Assembly: GCA_005406025.1 (NCBI GenBank)
Contig: BGZK01000018.1
Location: forward strand, 248,001 to 312,000
Origin: Eumeta japonica
Taxonomy: Eukaryota; Arthropoda; Insecta; Lepidoptera; Psychidae
Reading direction: 5' to 3'
DNA: 64,000 bases
Shown here in pieces: positions 45,791 to 59,266 of the stretch. Within the stretch, counting starts at the first letter, position 1. Every line of letters begins with the position of its first letter. The notes beneath the pieces are model-generated. The model made no database searches and had not been told where the DNA came from. It was given only the letters and a program-made list of their open reading frames with translations. The position numbers were made by a program, and so were the translations under genes.

Positions 45791-46394
45791 AATTACGAAA
45801 TTACGTTGGAGACAGGCTTTCTTGTTTCTAACTTTCTTGTTTATTCAATACAGACACTCAATGATATGATAGACTACAGTAATCTTTAGATACAAAAATA
45901 TTTAGAAACTTTGAGAATTGACAGTTTTAAAAATTTCAGTGCACTTATAAAACAGATAATGTTTATTATAACCACAAAAGCCTTATAGTTTTTTTTAGTA
46001 ATAAATAAATTGTTTGTCTGAAGTGATTGTTACTCTAATTGGATTTTAAGTGTATATAGTAATATTGGAATATAGAAAACATTTTTTTGCTTCTGGTGAT
46101 TAGACAAATATACGAGAGCAGAGCACAATATTCTTTGATCACAATCCGTTCCGCAGTTTCGGAAATTCGCGCGACAAGTAGACAGACATTTAATTTGTAT
46201 AACTTTTGTATTAACGTTAGATTGTTTACTTATACAGAAACACATTCTAAAAAGTTTAAGCATTTTTATGTGAATTCATAATAGAAAAAGTGCAAAAATT
46301 GTCGATAATAATTTTGGTAACACATATCAAACTATTTTATAAACACGAAAAAAGTGTATAACTTTAATAAGAGACGTGCTTGTCAATCATATTA

Positions 46395-46613
46395 CCATCC
46401 TTTTTTTGTTTCATTACAGACATAATAAAAAAAAACAAATCCAATCATAAGGTGATAATTCGCTAATTAATGGTTTACTTTATGCTATCTTTACTCTTAA
46501 TCTACGCTTCAGAGTGAAGATAGCATAGACAGAGCCACAAAATAACAACAAACTCCTTTCCACTTGGACTTGTTTTTTTTTTTTGACGTCTGTAATGAAA
46601 CAAAAATGGGCAG
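46395..46613. mobile_element. MITE with ~40-bp terminal inverted repeats
   Basis: CATCCTTTTTTTGTTTCATT then ACAGACATAATAAAAA at the left; the right end read on the minus strand gives CCCATTTTTGTTTCATTACA, GACGTCAAAAA. An inner hairpin TATGCTATCTT/AAGATAGCATA nests inside. Flanks TTA/TAA are compatible with a short TSD. Confidence 0.8.
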
Positions 46614-46789
46614 TAATAATATTGATGAACACGCCCCTACATAAATTTGTACACTTTTTTCAAATGTTAAGATATTTTTTTACAGAAATATTATAAATCA
46701 AGTCAAACATTCTAGACAACGGCCTTAAATAATATTTTGAGCTCAAAAAGTATTTATAAATCGTATGGTCAAGATCTAAGTATTCTGTA

Positions 46790-47515
46790 AGAACTTTTCT
46801 AGGTTTTCAGTTGTCTCCATTCCAAATTTTATTAAATACAGTGAAATTATACGGATTCTCGGTAATTCTCATGGAACCTAAAAAAGATAACGGATATTCT
46901 TTTGCTTGCTTTCATTTATATTCGTAGTAATTTTTATTAAAATAAGCTTAATTAAAGGGTTCTTAGAATTTCTCACCGAACCCTAAATGTGTAGAGAATG
47001 TGCCTATATAGGCTTTTTTAGTTGTATCCAATCTAAATTTTATTAAGAACGGTAAAATTACATAAATACTCATTTATTGTCACGGAATCCTAAAAATATA
47101 TAGGATATTTTTATTGGCTTTCAATTATGTTAGTATTATTTTTAATGAAATCGGCTTAAATAAATGGTTCTTGAAAATTCTCACGGAACCCTAAAAATGT
47201 ATTGAATACCCTTCTATTGGTTTTTATTTACAAAATTTTATTAAAATTGGTTTAATTATAAGTGTTCCTTATAATTCTCACGGAACCTTAAAAACGTATC
47301 GAATATTTTTAATTGCTTTTATTTATCCCCATACTATATTTTATTCAAATCAGCTTGATTAGCTAATAGAGTTCTTAGAAATTATTGCGGAACCCCAAAA
47401 AATGTATGGAATATCTTTTTTTGGCTTGAATATGTCACCATTTCATTTTTATTTTTTGTAATTGTTGAAACTATATGGGTTTATAGTAATTCTCATGAAA
47501 TCGTAAAGAAAAATC
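46790..47515 (+). repeat. ~105-bp minisatellite, about 7 diverged units
   Basis: The marker TTCTCACGGAACCCTAAAAA (or variants) recurs near 46868, 46973, 47081, 47181, 47279, 47385 and 47490. Units also share GGCTTTCATTTAT and TTTTATTAAAAT(C/T)GG. Confidence 0.85.
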
Positions 47516-47719
47516 AAATCTCGATATATTTTATTGTCAATAATTTTCTTTTGTGACTTCACCTTCATATAGAATGGATCCCTATGTATCGTATACCGAC
47601 TGTTGATGCTATGTCCATCATTATCCTGGTCCCGGTTCTCGTCTTTGATTTCAACTTGATCTAGACCCCAATACCAGTTTCGCTCCTTCTTTCCTCATTA
47701 TCCAATCAAACCTTTGATT

Positions 47720-49845
47720 GCAATAAAATTTTCCCATTTTTAAGTTTTCCTATAATGTCACACAGGAATTCTAAATAGGCATTATTATCATTATAATTTT
47801 TATGAAGTCACGAAAACATTCTTCGGTGTTTGATGATTGAATCAGCATACAATATTTTTCACATATTATTTGACCATATTGAAAAATAAATATAAAATTA
47901 TTGGGCGACGGCCTCTCGTATTATATTTTTCCAACTATTTTTTCGTAACCTAAAAGGGTGTTGCTTATTCGTAAAACCACTCCTTTCTGAAAAATCTGAT
48001 AATTGCAGTAATCACTTACATGTAGTATTTGTGTTTAATAGCACAAAACCAAAGGTCTGAAAAGCAAATATTTCGCCGTATTATTCTAATTATACGATAA
48101 TTTTAAAATAAACTGTGCTCGTATATGTAAAACTAAGAAATGACTTTCCGTGAAACTGGATTAGTGTGACCGCACATTAACATTCGAGACAAAATTTAAT
48201 ATTTTTCTGTAATACAGACAAACAGCGCCATCTCCCCGACACTAGCTTCTTGTAACAGTTTCGAATCACTTTAAATATGAGTCAGCCAATGGATTTATTG
48301 ATTTTTTTCCATAAATTTATGTAGTCAGTTATTAAATTTTCAATAAATCGAAATTCAGTCAAGTACTTAGAATGAGGTAAGCTGGATTCCAATCGGTCCT
48401 TCATTCAAAAGATATTCAAGATTTAGACGCACACAAACATACGGACATCCTCTTGAAAATGGTTTGGAAGTGCTACCAAGAACCTCAATACGTTAACGTT
48501 TGATGAAATCTCTATTTTCGAAAATCGGACTGAAAACAATCTCTTTCCTAATTTTATGAAAATTTTGTATTTTCTAAGAGGAAGGTAAAAAAAGTGAGAC
48601 ATCAATATAGTGCCATACCAGCTATCTGTGAAAAGAAGAGATAGTTACGTGTTAGAACACATGAATGTATTCACATTCAGTAGTAAAGTAAAATGTAAAT
48701 GTGACGTCACGCGTCTTGAGTTTCAGTTAACAGTTGTCAAAAAAGGTTGCATGGGATTATAACAGGAAATTCAAATGTTGTAACTAGATAATACCAAATT
48801 GTTATTTAAAGATCTGAAAAATTTAAAATTCCATCAAAAACACATGTTAGAAATAAAGGGTAATTTCTGGTGAAGACTGACAAAAACAAGAAACTAGTCA
48901 ATTACCCAGTGTTTGAATAAAACATAGGTACCCTGTCTGTTGTGGTATGTTTGAATTAACACAATACGTTTTTCTTTAAAACAATAGAGTCAAATTGATA
49001 ATTTGAAAATCGAAGCTTGATATTGAGATATATTTCAAATAAAATAATTGAAATTGATATTTTTTCGATCGAATTTATATTGCGAATGTGTTGGCGATTT
49101 ATTGATATTTCATAATATTTGTACAACTGTAGAAGGCCACAGGTTTGTGCGTCTTATTTGTTTAGAGCTTTAAGGGCATAACTGTATGTATGCGATGACG
49201 AACGACGAACTTTGACTAAACGATTTCAGACAAGGGCTTAAAAAAAGTATTAACGTTTTGTGTGAGAACAATTATTGTTGACGAATATTATGCTTATGAT
49301 TTTTAGAAGAAAACAATTCCTTGTGGTTGATAAATGTCAATTTCGAATTTAGATGCAGGCCTCTTGTTCGATCTGGGAGGTATAAATCGGTAAGTTGACC
49401 ACATCTTAACATGCTCGAGTTGAATCACAAGATGTTGATTTTAAATAATTTCCGCTTTCTTAATAAATTTCGCGTGAGGATGTTTTGTTGAGTTCCAGGC
49501 ATCTCCCTCCTCATATAATCCAAACTAGGAAAAGCTCTATCATATCGGATTGCTAAATGTGAATTGAAAAAACAGTTCGATTATATTTTAGCATAGATTG
49601 TTCAGTCGTGTAAGAATCAGGAAACGCGGTATTTTAAAATTCAGTCAGCTGACATTTTTCGGCAAATAACTAACCTGGCCCCGGACGATTGGAAATTCCT
49701 CGTGGAGCGAGGAGGTCAAAGAAAACACGTTTTTTTTGGTCTCCTTTTCTTCTATATGCTGGTGAGGCCAAGGAGAACTCACTTTCTTTTACTATTTATC
49801 GAAAGTAATAACAAATAAATAAAACGAAAAACGAATCATACGTTT
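47720..49845. other. Intergenic, nothing recognised
   Basis: AT-rich; short ATCGG-type block at 47600-47715 just before it. No ORF with protein-like composition. Confidence 0.5.
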
Positions 49846-49848
49846 TGG

Positions 49849-52262
49849 CTTTTTTTTTGTAGTTCTCCACGTGCGAAAGGGATGGGGAAGGAGAAAATCC
49901 CATTATGGACCGTCCATGCGCCCGGGCACATAGGTGTGTCCGACTCTCACAGACTAAAAACCTCCTAACAACTTATTGCAGCGATGTCGATAGCCAGGGG
50001 CTTTAACGTCTTCGTCTGATACGCGGCCGTATCGGCACGGGAATGCCGTCGGCGCGTGACTGCCTTTTAGTTAGGTACCTCGGCATTGGAGGTCACGTGA
50101 AGTTTACAGTACGGACTGAAACTTCAAGGGGACACCGGGAGGCGCGGGGAGCGCACCGGGTTAGTGACCTTCAGATCGTGATGGGTGGGGGGAAACCCTA
50201 CTTCTTCTCAATGGCCATATTATTTACTTCTATAAGTTTTTCCACCTCGGCTGTGAGATCGTCGGGCGGATCTATCAGAACGTTCCGTGGTCTTCTACAA
50301 AAATGATGCGGAGGAGGTGGATCGTAAGATACGGCCGAGACTAACAATGGATTTAGATGGCTACTCGCTATATCGAAGAAACGCTCTGATGCGTCCTTCA
50401 TAAATTTGCAAATCGTTGAGAGCTCTAGATTCCGGTGGAGTACAGAGTTTTTGACGTACCATGGTGCATCAGCTGCTCTTCTACAAAAGTTATTCTGCGA
50501 TATTTGAAGATCATATAGTATATCAGTTCGTGCATGAGCAAAAACTGAACTCGCTTATGTCATGACCGGCCTGATGCACATCGTGTATGTCGTACGCTTG
50601 TTGCGTAACGACATTTTTCCTTTACGACCTATCATACCGTATAGACGAGATAGATAGAATAACGCTAGTTTCCTAACACGAGCGATATGATCTCTAAAAT
50701 GGAGATGCTTATTGATCGTAATGCCTAACTATTTATAGTTGTGTTGCCACGGAATTGGTTGGTTTAAAATGCGTAGATGGGGGGTATCTATTGATACTGG
50801 AAACTGCAACTTTTATGGACTATAATCGAAGTATATGGATGCTGATTTATCTCGGTTAACGTCTATTCTCCAGAGTCGGAGCCATTGCGTTAGCTCATCA
50901 ATGGCCCTCTGTAGTCTCGGGAGAATATTCCTTATGCAATTCGAACGCAAGTAGTGCAGTATCGTCTGCGAAAAGCACAAGTTGGATGCCTGTTGACGGT
51001 CGCGGTATGTCATTTACATACGCGGAGTACAGTAGTGGAGAGAGTGTGGAACCTTAAGGTACTCCAGCTCTGATAGGTCTCATTGATGAGTAAGTATTGT
51101 CGAGTCGGAAAGAGAAGTGGCGATTGCTAATGTAGTGGTGGATTATAATAACGAGACGATCTGGGAGCTCTAGTTGATAGAGCTTATATATAAGACCTGC
51201 GTGCCAAACCCTATCAAAGGCCTTAGCTACATCAAAGAAGACCGCCACTGTCTTCCTTTTGACTTTAAAAGCCTCCGAGATATACTCTACTAGTCGGAGG
51301 GCTTGTTATTGGCAAAAGTGATTGCGTCTAAAACCAAATTGTTCGTTGAGGTGATCTTTTCCTATGAGGTGATCGCTTAAGCGAGTTTTGAGCGTTTTTT
51401 CAAATAATTTACCTAGTACGCTCAAAAGACTTATAGGTCTGTAGTTGGCAGGGAGGTCACATGGTTTCCCCGGTTTAGGAATACCTATAACTACAGCTGC
51501 AGGAAAGTACCAATTTCGTATGCACGCATTAAAAATCGCGACCAATAGAGTTACAAGTGGCGTAAAAAGCATTTGAATGCTTTACTGCTGATGCAATCCC
51601 TGCCAGGGACTTTCCTAATTTTGAGTGCTTTAATATGTTTACTAATTTCATCTTGTGAGATTGGATCCAGATCGTCTTTGGGTGGGAGGGAGACTCTTTG
51701 ACGGACTTCCTCTTCCACCCTCCTAACATGTTCCGAGTCGTATGAGGGGTTTTCTGTGCATTGTTGTTCAATGCTGTCAGCTAAACGCTCAGCTTTTTCT
51801 CGATCATCGAACGCTATAGACTTATCAGTTTTTTTCAGAGCGAGGATGGGGACAGCTTTTTCTGTTTTTCAGAGCTTTTGCTAAACCCCAATAGGCTTGA
51901 TGACTTGGCGAGATTTCTAACATAAGGTCGCTCCAATTTTCGTTCCTAACTTCCTTCATGCGGGCTTTGACTTTGCGTTGGAAAGCATGCGCATGCGACC
52001 TATTTTCGCAGGTGGGGTATATGCTCGCTCGGCGCAACGCCGCATTTTTTTGCCCTTATCAATTCGTTAGCATCACTAGGCAGCTCTTTGCGATCAGATT
52101 TCGCTGGAACTACCCTTGTGCTGTTTTCGACTACTGTCGTGATGTTACGTTTTGGCGATAGTGCCGCTATATATCTGCAAATACAAAAGAGCGCGTCTAG
52201 ATGCTGTGAAACTACGTGTATTGCGAGCGCTCCACTTCCCCGCACCGTCGCTCTTTATATTT
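49849..52262 (-). mobile_element. 5'-truncated Jockey-type LINE
   Basis: A 2.4-kb GC-richer block ends, on the minus strand, in A(9) at 49850-49858 preceded by a ~340-bp 3' UTR. The minus strand encodes a broken ORF2. The 5' end stops near 52262 without promoter or endonuclease domain, the usual result of incomplete reverse transcription. Confidence 0.85.
50198..52245 (-). pseudogene. Jockey-type ORF2 (reverse transcriptase) remnants
   Basis: In minus order: AFQRKVKARMKEVRNENW, SPSHQAYWGLAKALK, then VVIGIPKPGKPCDLPANYRP, ISLLSVLGKLFEK, EQFGFRRNH, FFDVAKAFDRVWHAGLIYKL (RT motif A, catalytic D present), GVP*GSTLSPLLYS (B box, Q changed to stop), FADDTALL-like region frameshifted, DVNRDKSASIYF, and a C-terminal DDLTAEVEKLIEVNN. 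At least four frameshifts or stops. Confidence 0.88.
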
Positions 52263-52939
52263 ATTTCTCTTTACTTTAATAAAAATGTTATTAACATATT
52301 ACATTAATTTTAAGAATAGTAAGTTGAATACATAAACGTGCATTTTAAATAAAATGAGTTCCATATTTCGTAAATATTTCGTCGCGAACAATTAGGTACG
52401 TTGATGCGTCGTGCGTTGCATATGATTCCCTGTTATGTTGTATTTTCGATTAAGATATTGAACTTTACAACTAATATCCATTAGGTTTATAAATGACTAT
52501 TGCATTGATTAAAATTTTATAAAAAAGATTTTTAAAATGGAAAGTTTACCCTTTAATGTTACAGATTCTACATAAATTTTAAATCATAAGTATAAAGTTG
52601 AATAGGTATTGTTGTGAAATTGTCGCCGCCGCTGCGGACTTGCGCCAATGGTTGCGCGCCAAGTAAAAATGACTAATACACACAAGACAGATTTTACATA
52701 TAATATATTTAGTATACACACACTTAACACAGAATCGGTGTTAAGCGTGTAGTATTGTGTAGTCCGTGCTCACACGGCACGCATCATAGGGAATGGATAG
52801 GCAGTAAACGTAAAAACTTGGTCTTATTTAACATTTTTTTTTATTATTATAATGCATCGACGTAATTGTATTACAAAAAATGATGTTATACTACGCCCTA
52901 AGTGAAAGTATATTGTGATCTGTTTTCACTTTCAACTTT

Positions 52940-53420
52940 ATTTATAACTAGCTTTCCGGCCGCGGTTTCGCCCGCATGGACTTGTGTTTCTTCATCTTTT
53001 ATGTTAAACGATTTTGCTGGCAATCCCAATCTAATTCCCGTTTTTTCTATTCTGGTCCCGTTACCGTTCTTGATTTCGATCCCGGTCACGCTATTATTCT
53101 AACTGAAGAGCTTGAAACTAAAGTGGTCTATGTAACATTTTTTACCAAAACCCACTTTTATGCATATTCTAACTTAAAAATATAAATTACATTAATGCAA
53201 AAGTGGTCTATGTTACATTTCTGCACAAATGATTTCTACTATAACAATGCATATAATTAATTTCTTATAAATTTATAAACGCACAGTAAAGTCAAACGCG
53301 TTGTCCCTATTTTCTCAGAATTTTAATAATGTTACATAGATCACTTTAGTACCAGGTTCGTCAATTCTGATCCCATATTCAGTTTCGACATCCCAGCTCC
53401 ATTCTCTATTTAACCCTATT
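52940..53420 (+). repeat. Dispersed repeat with CCGCGGTTTCGCCCGCATGG header
   Basis: Header at 52958, ATCGG-type tract to 53105, then AAAGTGGTCTATGTAACATT at 53120 and again (GTTACATTT) at 53199; the same motif appears inverted at 53331-53350; a further ATCGG tract at 53360-53420. Chains of this header and tract recur in the window. Confidence 0.6.
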
Positions 53421-54199
53421 GTTTAATAAATCAAGTGCATAGTGAGGAGGGCTTATAGATTATTTTTCCTTTTGCGTGTTGTTCATTCGTATTGTGACAT
53501 CTGTACGCCTACGAAATTATTTGTCTTGTAACTTCTCAGGCTAGATCTGTAAATAAGGATAACATTTTTTCCTGACATCCGATATAAATGAAATTAAGCC
53601 TATATTCTGCTCCAAACCAAGCTCTATCTACACATAAAAACCGCATTAAAAAGGGATGAGTGGGTACAGATAGTCAAAAAATTAAAAAATCGTCATCTTC
53701 TCTTAATATACCTTTCTCTTATCGTCCCCTCTTCATTCTTCATAAATACCTTCAATGTACAGAATGGTCCATCGTGTTCTACTGTTTTATTATATGTATA
53801 GCTATTTTATACATACATATTGTATTCCTATATGTAGGTATTATACATTTTTTATATGCAGCACAAGGAAAGGTAATTTGAAAGGGTCTAAAACTGCAAA
53901 TGTACTTGTAATTTTAATATAATAATAGTACATTTTCAAGTACAATAGTTTGAACACACACACATTTAAAGTTTTCACAGAGTCCTTATTACTATAGTCA
54001 CTATAACAATAATTTTAAAAATTAAATAAACTTAAATATTAAAGTGCATGAAACATTTTTTTTGGCATATTTTGCTTGATTTTAACTTTAGTGCTTTTTT
54101 TAGGGTTCCATACACAAAAGGCGGCTACAGGGTTCTATCAGTAAAGTTCTGCTGTCTATTAATGTATCTATCAATTTCTCTTTGAAATCTAGGAAACTA

Positions 54200-54526
54200 G
54201 ATATAAGGTAGGGGAAAAGTTTTTTCATATTTTACATACGAATTCAAGATATTTTCTCATCACTTTTATTTATATTTAATTATAATACATTTGTAGTATT
54301 TTGTTTGACAACTTGTTGCCATATTGTAGGTAGTAACATAATCCCATTGTTGTAGAAATTTTGGTACTTCTGATCAAAAAATTGCGACAAGTACTGTTGA
54401 TAGTCCTCTTTTTATGTTAACATAACACTACTTCAAGAATTCTGAAGAAACCCGAAACAGGTGAAAATCTGGGAATACAAGGTAAAGGCTATATGGTCGA
54501 TGCATTAGCCCTTCAAACTCTCTTAA
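54200..54526 (-). mobile_element. Mariner relic, copy D, left part
   Basis: GGGGAAAAGTTTTTTCATAT and following 320 bp parallel 42200-42505. It is interrupted at TTAA 54523-54526 by piggyBac element 2. Confidence 0.85.
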
Positions 54527-57495
54527 CCCTTTTCCAGTTAGAGGGAATACTTTTCCCACCAACTTTTTTTTCTATAGATAAACGATTTATACTCTTAATT
54601 TTTTTTTCTAACCTGGCAATACTAAATAGAAAAAAAAGTATTTTTTTTCGTAATTTGACAGATTGACAGATAGGTACATTATTTTCGTGACGTTGGTTTG
54701 AAAATGTACAACAGGTGTTTTTTTGAACTTCGAAGTAAATCGGTATAAATCTTCAAAATCAACAGGTATCAAAAGGTAAGTTCTTGTAGCATTTATTGAT
54801 ATATCTATAGTAACTCACAGATGATAGTTATTTTCGGTTTATCTTGCACGTATTTTTTTTTTCGATGATTTTTCTTGGTGGGAATAATATTCCCTGTAAC
54901 CAATAACGGTATTGTGTGGATCGAAGTTTTGCTTGGAATTTCTTGGTGGGTGTTTCAATTTCGGCTGCATAAACTTGCATGTGGTTTCTTGATGTGTTTT
55001 TTTGCTTTAGAATGTTTTTTTATTCTTTACAGCTCGATAAAAATGAGCAAAGCTCTAAAAGATCATGAAATAGAGGCAGCGTTATTGGAGATGTTCGATT
55101 TCTCATCTGATCCGAACCAATCTGAAGATGACAACGAATCGGATGAGGAAGAAACTTCTTACAATGCCACGAAACTGAAGCGGACTTTAGAGGAAATAGA
55201 TGACCCAGGTCTACGGTCTACTGAGGCAATTAGGGTTTCACCTCAGCCTTCCACTTCAAGTGCAGACATACTTTTGAGCGCCCTTCTGCTAGGGTTGAAT
55301 GTCCAAGCCCATTGCCTGAAGAAGAACTGAGTAATGGACATCAGGTAGCGAGGGAAATAGACCGTGGGACAGGAAGGAGAAATGGGCGTGGTATAGGATG
55401 GGTAAGAGGACGCGTAGCGGGAAGGGGAAGCACGCGGTACACGACAGAAAAGGAGAGTAGAAAGGGTGGTAAAGTCCGGATCGTGAAGATAGTGATTCTA
55501 CAGACGAAAACGACTTAGCAGAGGCCCAAGTTGATTTAGAAGAAAATGCTTCTGACGAAGACGAAGACATGTGGAAGAAGAGTTCGTGGACTGCAGATAG
55601 GCCAGAACCTGACATCTTCGATAGTATTCCTTTGTCTCCAACACGAATGTTACCATCAAATGCCAGACCTATTCGTCATTTCGAAAAAATTTTACTCAAG
55701 ACGTTTTGAATTGATTGTTCGGAAACCAACTTATATGCCAGTCAAAATAATATATTGGGGTGGACTGAAATCGACATCAAAGAATTGAAAGCTTTCTTTG
55801 GAATCATTATTATAATGGGCTACAATATTTTACCCTCCATGGAACTTTATTGGTCTTCCGATCCAGCTTTTAGAGTTGATGAAATAGCTTCCACAATGCC
55901 ATACAGAAGATTCAAGCTTATATTACGATGTTTACATTTGAATGACAATTCAAAGCAACCTCTCAGATCCAGTCCAGATTATGACAAGTTATTCAAAATT
56001 CGACCTTTAGTGACGCTTCTCAACAGTACTTTTCAAAATAATGCAAATAATTCTTCATCACAGTCCATAGACGAATCCATGATAGTCTTCAAAGGGAGGT
56101 CCTCGTTAAAACAATATATGCCCCTAAAGCCTATAAAAAGGGGATTCAAGGTGTGGTGTCGTTGCGACAGTTCTACTGGCTATCTTTATGAGTTTGACAT
56201 ATATACCGGAAAAGATGGTGATAGAGTTGAAGACAATTTAGGAGCTAAGGTAGTCACGAAGTTGACGGAAAAATTGACAGGAATGGGAGCTGTGCATGTA
56301 ACTTTCGATAACTTTTTTTGCGGATACGAAATCATGAAATCCCTGTTCGATAATTGTATTTACGCTAGCGGTACTGTTCGAAGACAAAGGGCAGACCTAC
56401 CTAAAATTGTAAAGAGCAAGAAGAAATTAAAACTGAAAAGGGTGAGCATAAATGGAGAGTCAAAGGTGATGTTGCTTTTGTGATCTGGCAGGATACAAAG
56501 GAGGTGCTGTTCTTGACCAATGCTTTCCATCCGAACGTCAATATAACATCTGTAACTAGGACTCAAAAGATGGTACGAAGACTGATGTTGGATGTCCTGC
56601 AGTTGTAAAGCAGTATACGAAGAGAATGGGTGGCGTGGATCATTTCGACCACATCAAAGGTACATATTCGGTTGGACGAAGGAGCAGGAGGTGGTGGTTA
56701 CGCATATTTTACTTTCTTTTGGACGCTTGCATCACAAATGCATTTTACTATACAGCAAAAATTCAAATTCCACAAAGCTTTCCAATTTGGAGTTTCGCAT
56801 AGCTTTAGCCAGAGGTCTTATCGGAGGGTTTTCGTCCGAAAACGTCGATCTGAAGGAGTAAACTACATAGTTAGAAAGAAAGTTGCAGTTTCCGATAACT
56901 ATCAGAAGTCAGTTCACATGATTGCTCCAGAAATTCGCTTTTCCAACGTTGGGGAGCACATGCCAGTTGATCTACCATCATATCAAAGATGCCGACATTG
57001 TAGTACAAAGATAAAGGATAAACGGTCGAAGATAATGTGCTGCAAATGTGGAGTTCCATTATGCATAACACCATGCTTTCTGAATTTTCATAGGCAAGCA
57101 CCAGCATAACACATCTCTAAACTTGTTCTCTGGTCTTGGGTTAGGTCGCACTCGTCACTCGTCGTTTGATTTACACTAATTACCTGCCTAAATTTGCTAA
57201 TTTCTATGATGATTTTGATTGCTCAGTGTTGATTTTCATACCAATGATGTATTTCTAAGTGTTGACTTTCATGGTTATTATTTTCGCTATAATAAATAAA
57301 AACATTATAAATAAAATTAATCGTATCTTATTTGCCTGAAGTGTGCTACTGGTAGAGGGAATATTTTTACCACCAATACATATATACATATATTATATAT
57401 TTTATATACATATATTATTTTTAGACATAATTAACGTCCCAAAATCGAAATCAAATTCAAAATACCTTGGCTAGATCGTTATGTCCGTTAAGGGG
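54527..57495 (+). mobile_element. piggyBac-like element 2 (2,969 bp)
   Basis: Flanked by TTAA at 54523-54526 and 57496-57499; termini CCCTTTTCCAGTTAGAGGG and, inverted, CCCCTTAACGGACAT. Removing it and one TTAA restores the mariner sequence seen at 42490-42520 (AAACTCTTTCAATATTTAC against AAACTCTC-TTAA-TATTTGC). Size and layout are those of an autonomous piggyBac. Confidence 0.93.
55043..57107 (+). pseudogene. piggyBac transposase (element 2), recently inactivated
   Basis: Starts MSKALKDHEIEAALLEMFDF with an acidic N terminus. Stops and frameshifts occur near 55320, 55490, 55700, 56480 and 56740. The core (55755-56483) is open for 242 codons: LKAFFGIIIIMGYN, YWSSDPAFRVD, SIDESMIVFKGRSS (first D), PLKPIKRGFKVW, VTFDNFF (second D). 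The third D block GGVDHFDHIKG lies near 56628 in another frame. The C terminus keeps a Cys-rich finger (RCRHCSTK, CCKCGVPLC, CFLNFH). All three catalytic Asp are still present. Confidence 0.93.
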
Positions 57496-58100
57496 TTAAT
57501 ATTTGCTGATTGGCTAAAGATGTGTGTGGTCTGGCGTTGCAAACACTGATGAAAAATCACACTCTTTCTATTCATAAATTCCAACCGTTTTTTCCCTACT
57601 TCTTGCTTAAGTCTCATCAGTTGTTGGCAGTAGAGATCCAAATCGATGGAGATCTGTGTACTAAAAAGTACTTGCCTTTTGACCATGATCTTTTTTGCAC
57701 ATTCTTGCCATAGGTAACCCATTTTTCATCAACAATGATCAATCTTTTCAAAAACAATTCGCTTACATTACATTTTAATAGAAAATCGTAAATGAGTACA
57801 CAATTCATTAGACTTCTTTCAGTGAGCTCTTCTGGAACTCAAGTATCGAGCTTTTTTGTATATCAAGCTTTTTTCAAATGGGAGAAAACTATTTTGTGGT
57901 CAATCCCCATCTCTTCAGCTACTTGTAAGAACTAACATGCTGATCTTGCTCTATTTTTTCCAAAATGGCATCGAATTTATCCAAACCAGAGGGAGATTCA
58001 CCTTTCGACATCAAAATCGAAAATGCTGAACCAGTTTTGTGCTACTTTTACCGACACTGCATCAGGTCCACAAACGTCACAAATTTTTTTTTGCGACTAG
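57496..58100 (-). pseudogene. Mariner relic, copy D, right part
   Basis: Continues copy C homology from 42500 on: CATCAG(T/C)TGTTGGCAGTAG, PWSKGKYF, KWVTYGKNVQKRSWSKG, LFLKRLIIVDEKW. The minus strand gives the mauritiana-type first catalytic block, changed from GDEKW to VDEKW. Further decayed after 57900. Confidence 0.8.
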
Positions 58101-59266
58101 TGTCGCATTTTTTTCCTTTTTTGTAATAAAACTTCAATGTATAGAATTTCTACAACAGATTCACTGGTTTTGATGGAAAAAAAAAATTATAGAAAAGTGA
58201 TGGGCCACCTTTTTTACTTTTCTTTTTTTTAAATTCGATCAATTTAATGGCATGAAAACTAGCCAGATACAAACAGCACAACCAAAAAAATTTTACTGCA
58301 ACTTTTTACTTATAAAATATGAAAATACTTCCCCTCAACCTCGAATATTTAAGTCCTCTGATTATTCCTATAACTTTTATTTTATTATTATAATTTTTGA
58401 CATGGTCAAACATAGGTTTGAAGTAATTACAATAGTTCATTTATTTATACAAAAGCAAGAATGCTTGTCATAAGACAGTTAAATAAATGCAAGGGAGATA
58501 ATAATATAAACAAAGATTACAGCCAATACAGAATGTAAAGTATGAGTGTTTATGTAGCTTATTATGAAATATTTTTATTATAGCAGGACATTCGTAGGAA
58601 TGAGCTAGTACCATGTATTTCCTATATATTATACGATTTAGAAAAGAATTATACAATGTTCAGAAGAAAATCAATATTTGTATGCATAAAAAAAATATAA
58701 ATATTTTTTATCATATTTTCATAACAAATAAATGAAATTACAAATCAGGCAATATTAACAGAATTAAATAGTCAAGGTCCACCAATGTATCGTAAGTCAT
58801 ATCAAATACCAAATCTTAGATGAATAATATGACAGCTAATCGGAAAATTGAAAAATAAAATAAAGGTAAGTACTACATTTAAAGTAATGCATTATAACAT
58901 TGTCATTTACATAAATGTTATTTACACAAATATTAGAATTTAAAACATTTAAACATTAAAAACTACAATAAAAAAAAATTAAAAGTCTTATTAAGAATTT
59001 GTAGTGAATGAGTTATATTCACTACATATTTTCAATTATATTTAAAAATTTATCTGTTATAAATTTGCATACCCTAACATTCAGCTCTTCATGAAATTAA
59101 TAGAATATATTAATAAGATACTGTTAAGGAGCATGCAAATTGATAATAAACAAACTCTAGTTCTAAAAACCTTTTATGTAATACTGCTGCAATGAAAAAA
59201 AAATATTTATCGTTTTTTAATGCAAGAATTTGATGAATTACTGCTAACATGGAATGGTTAAATTAC

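Noticed and set aside
55289..55615. 108-codon minus-strand ORF
   Set aside because: Ser-rich shadow of the acidic N terminus of the piggyBac transposase.
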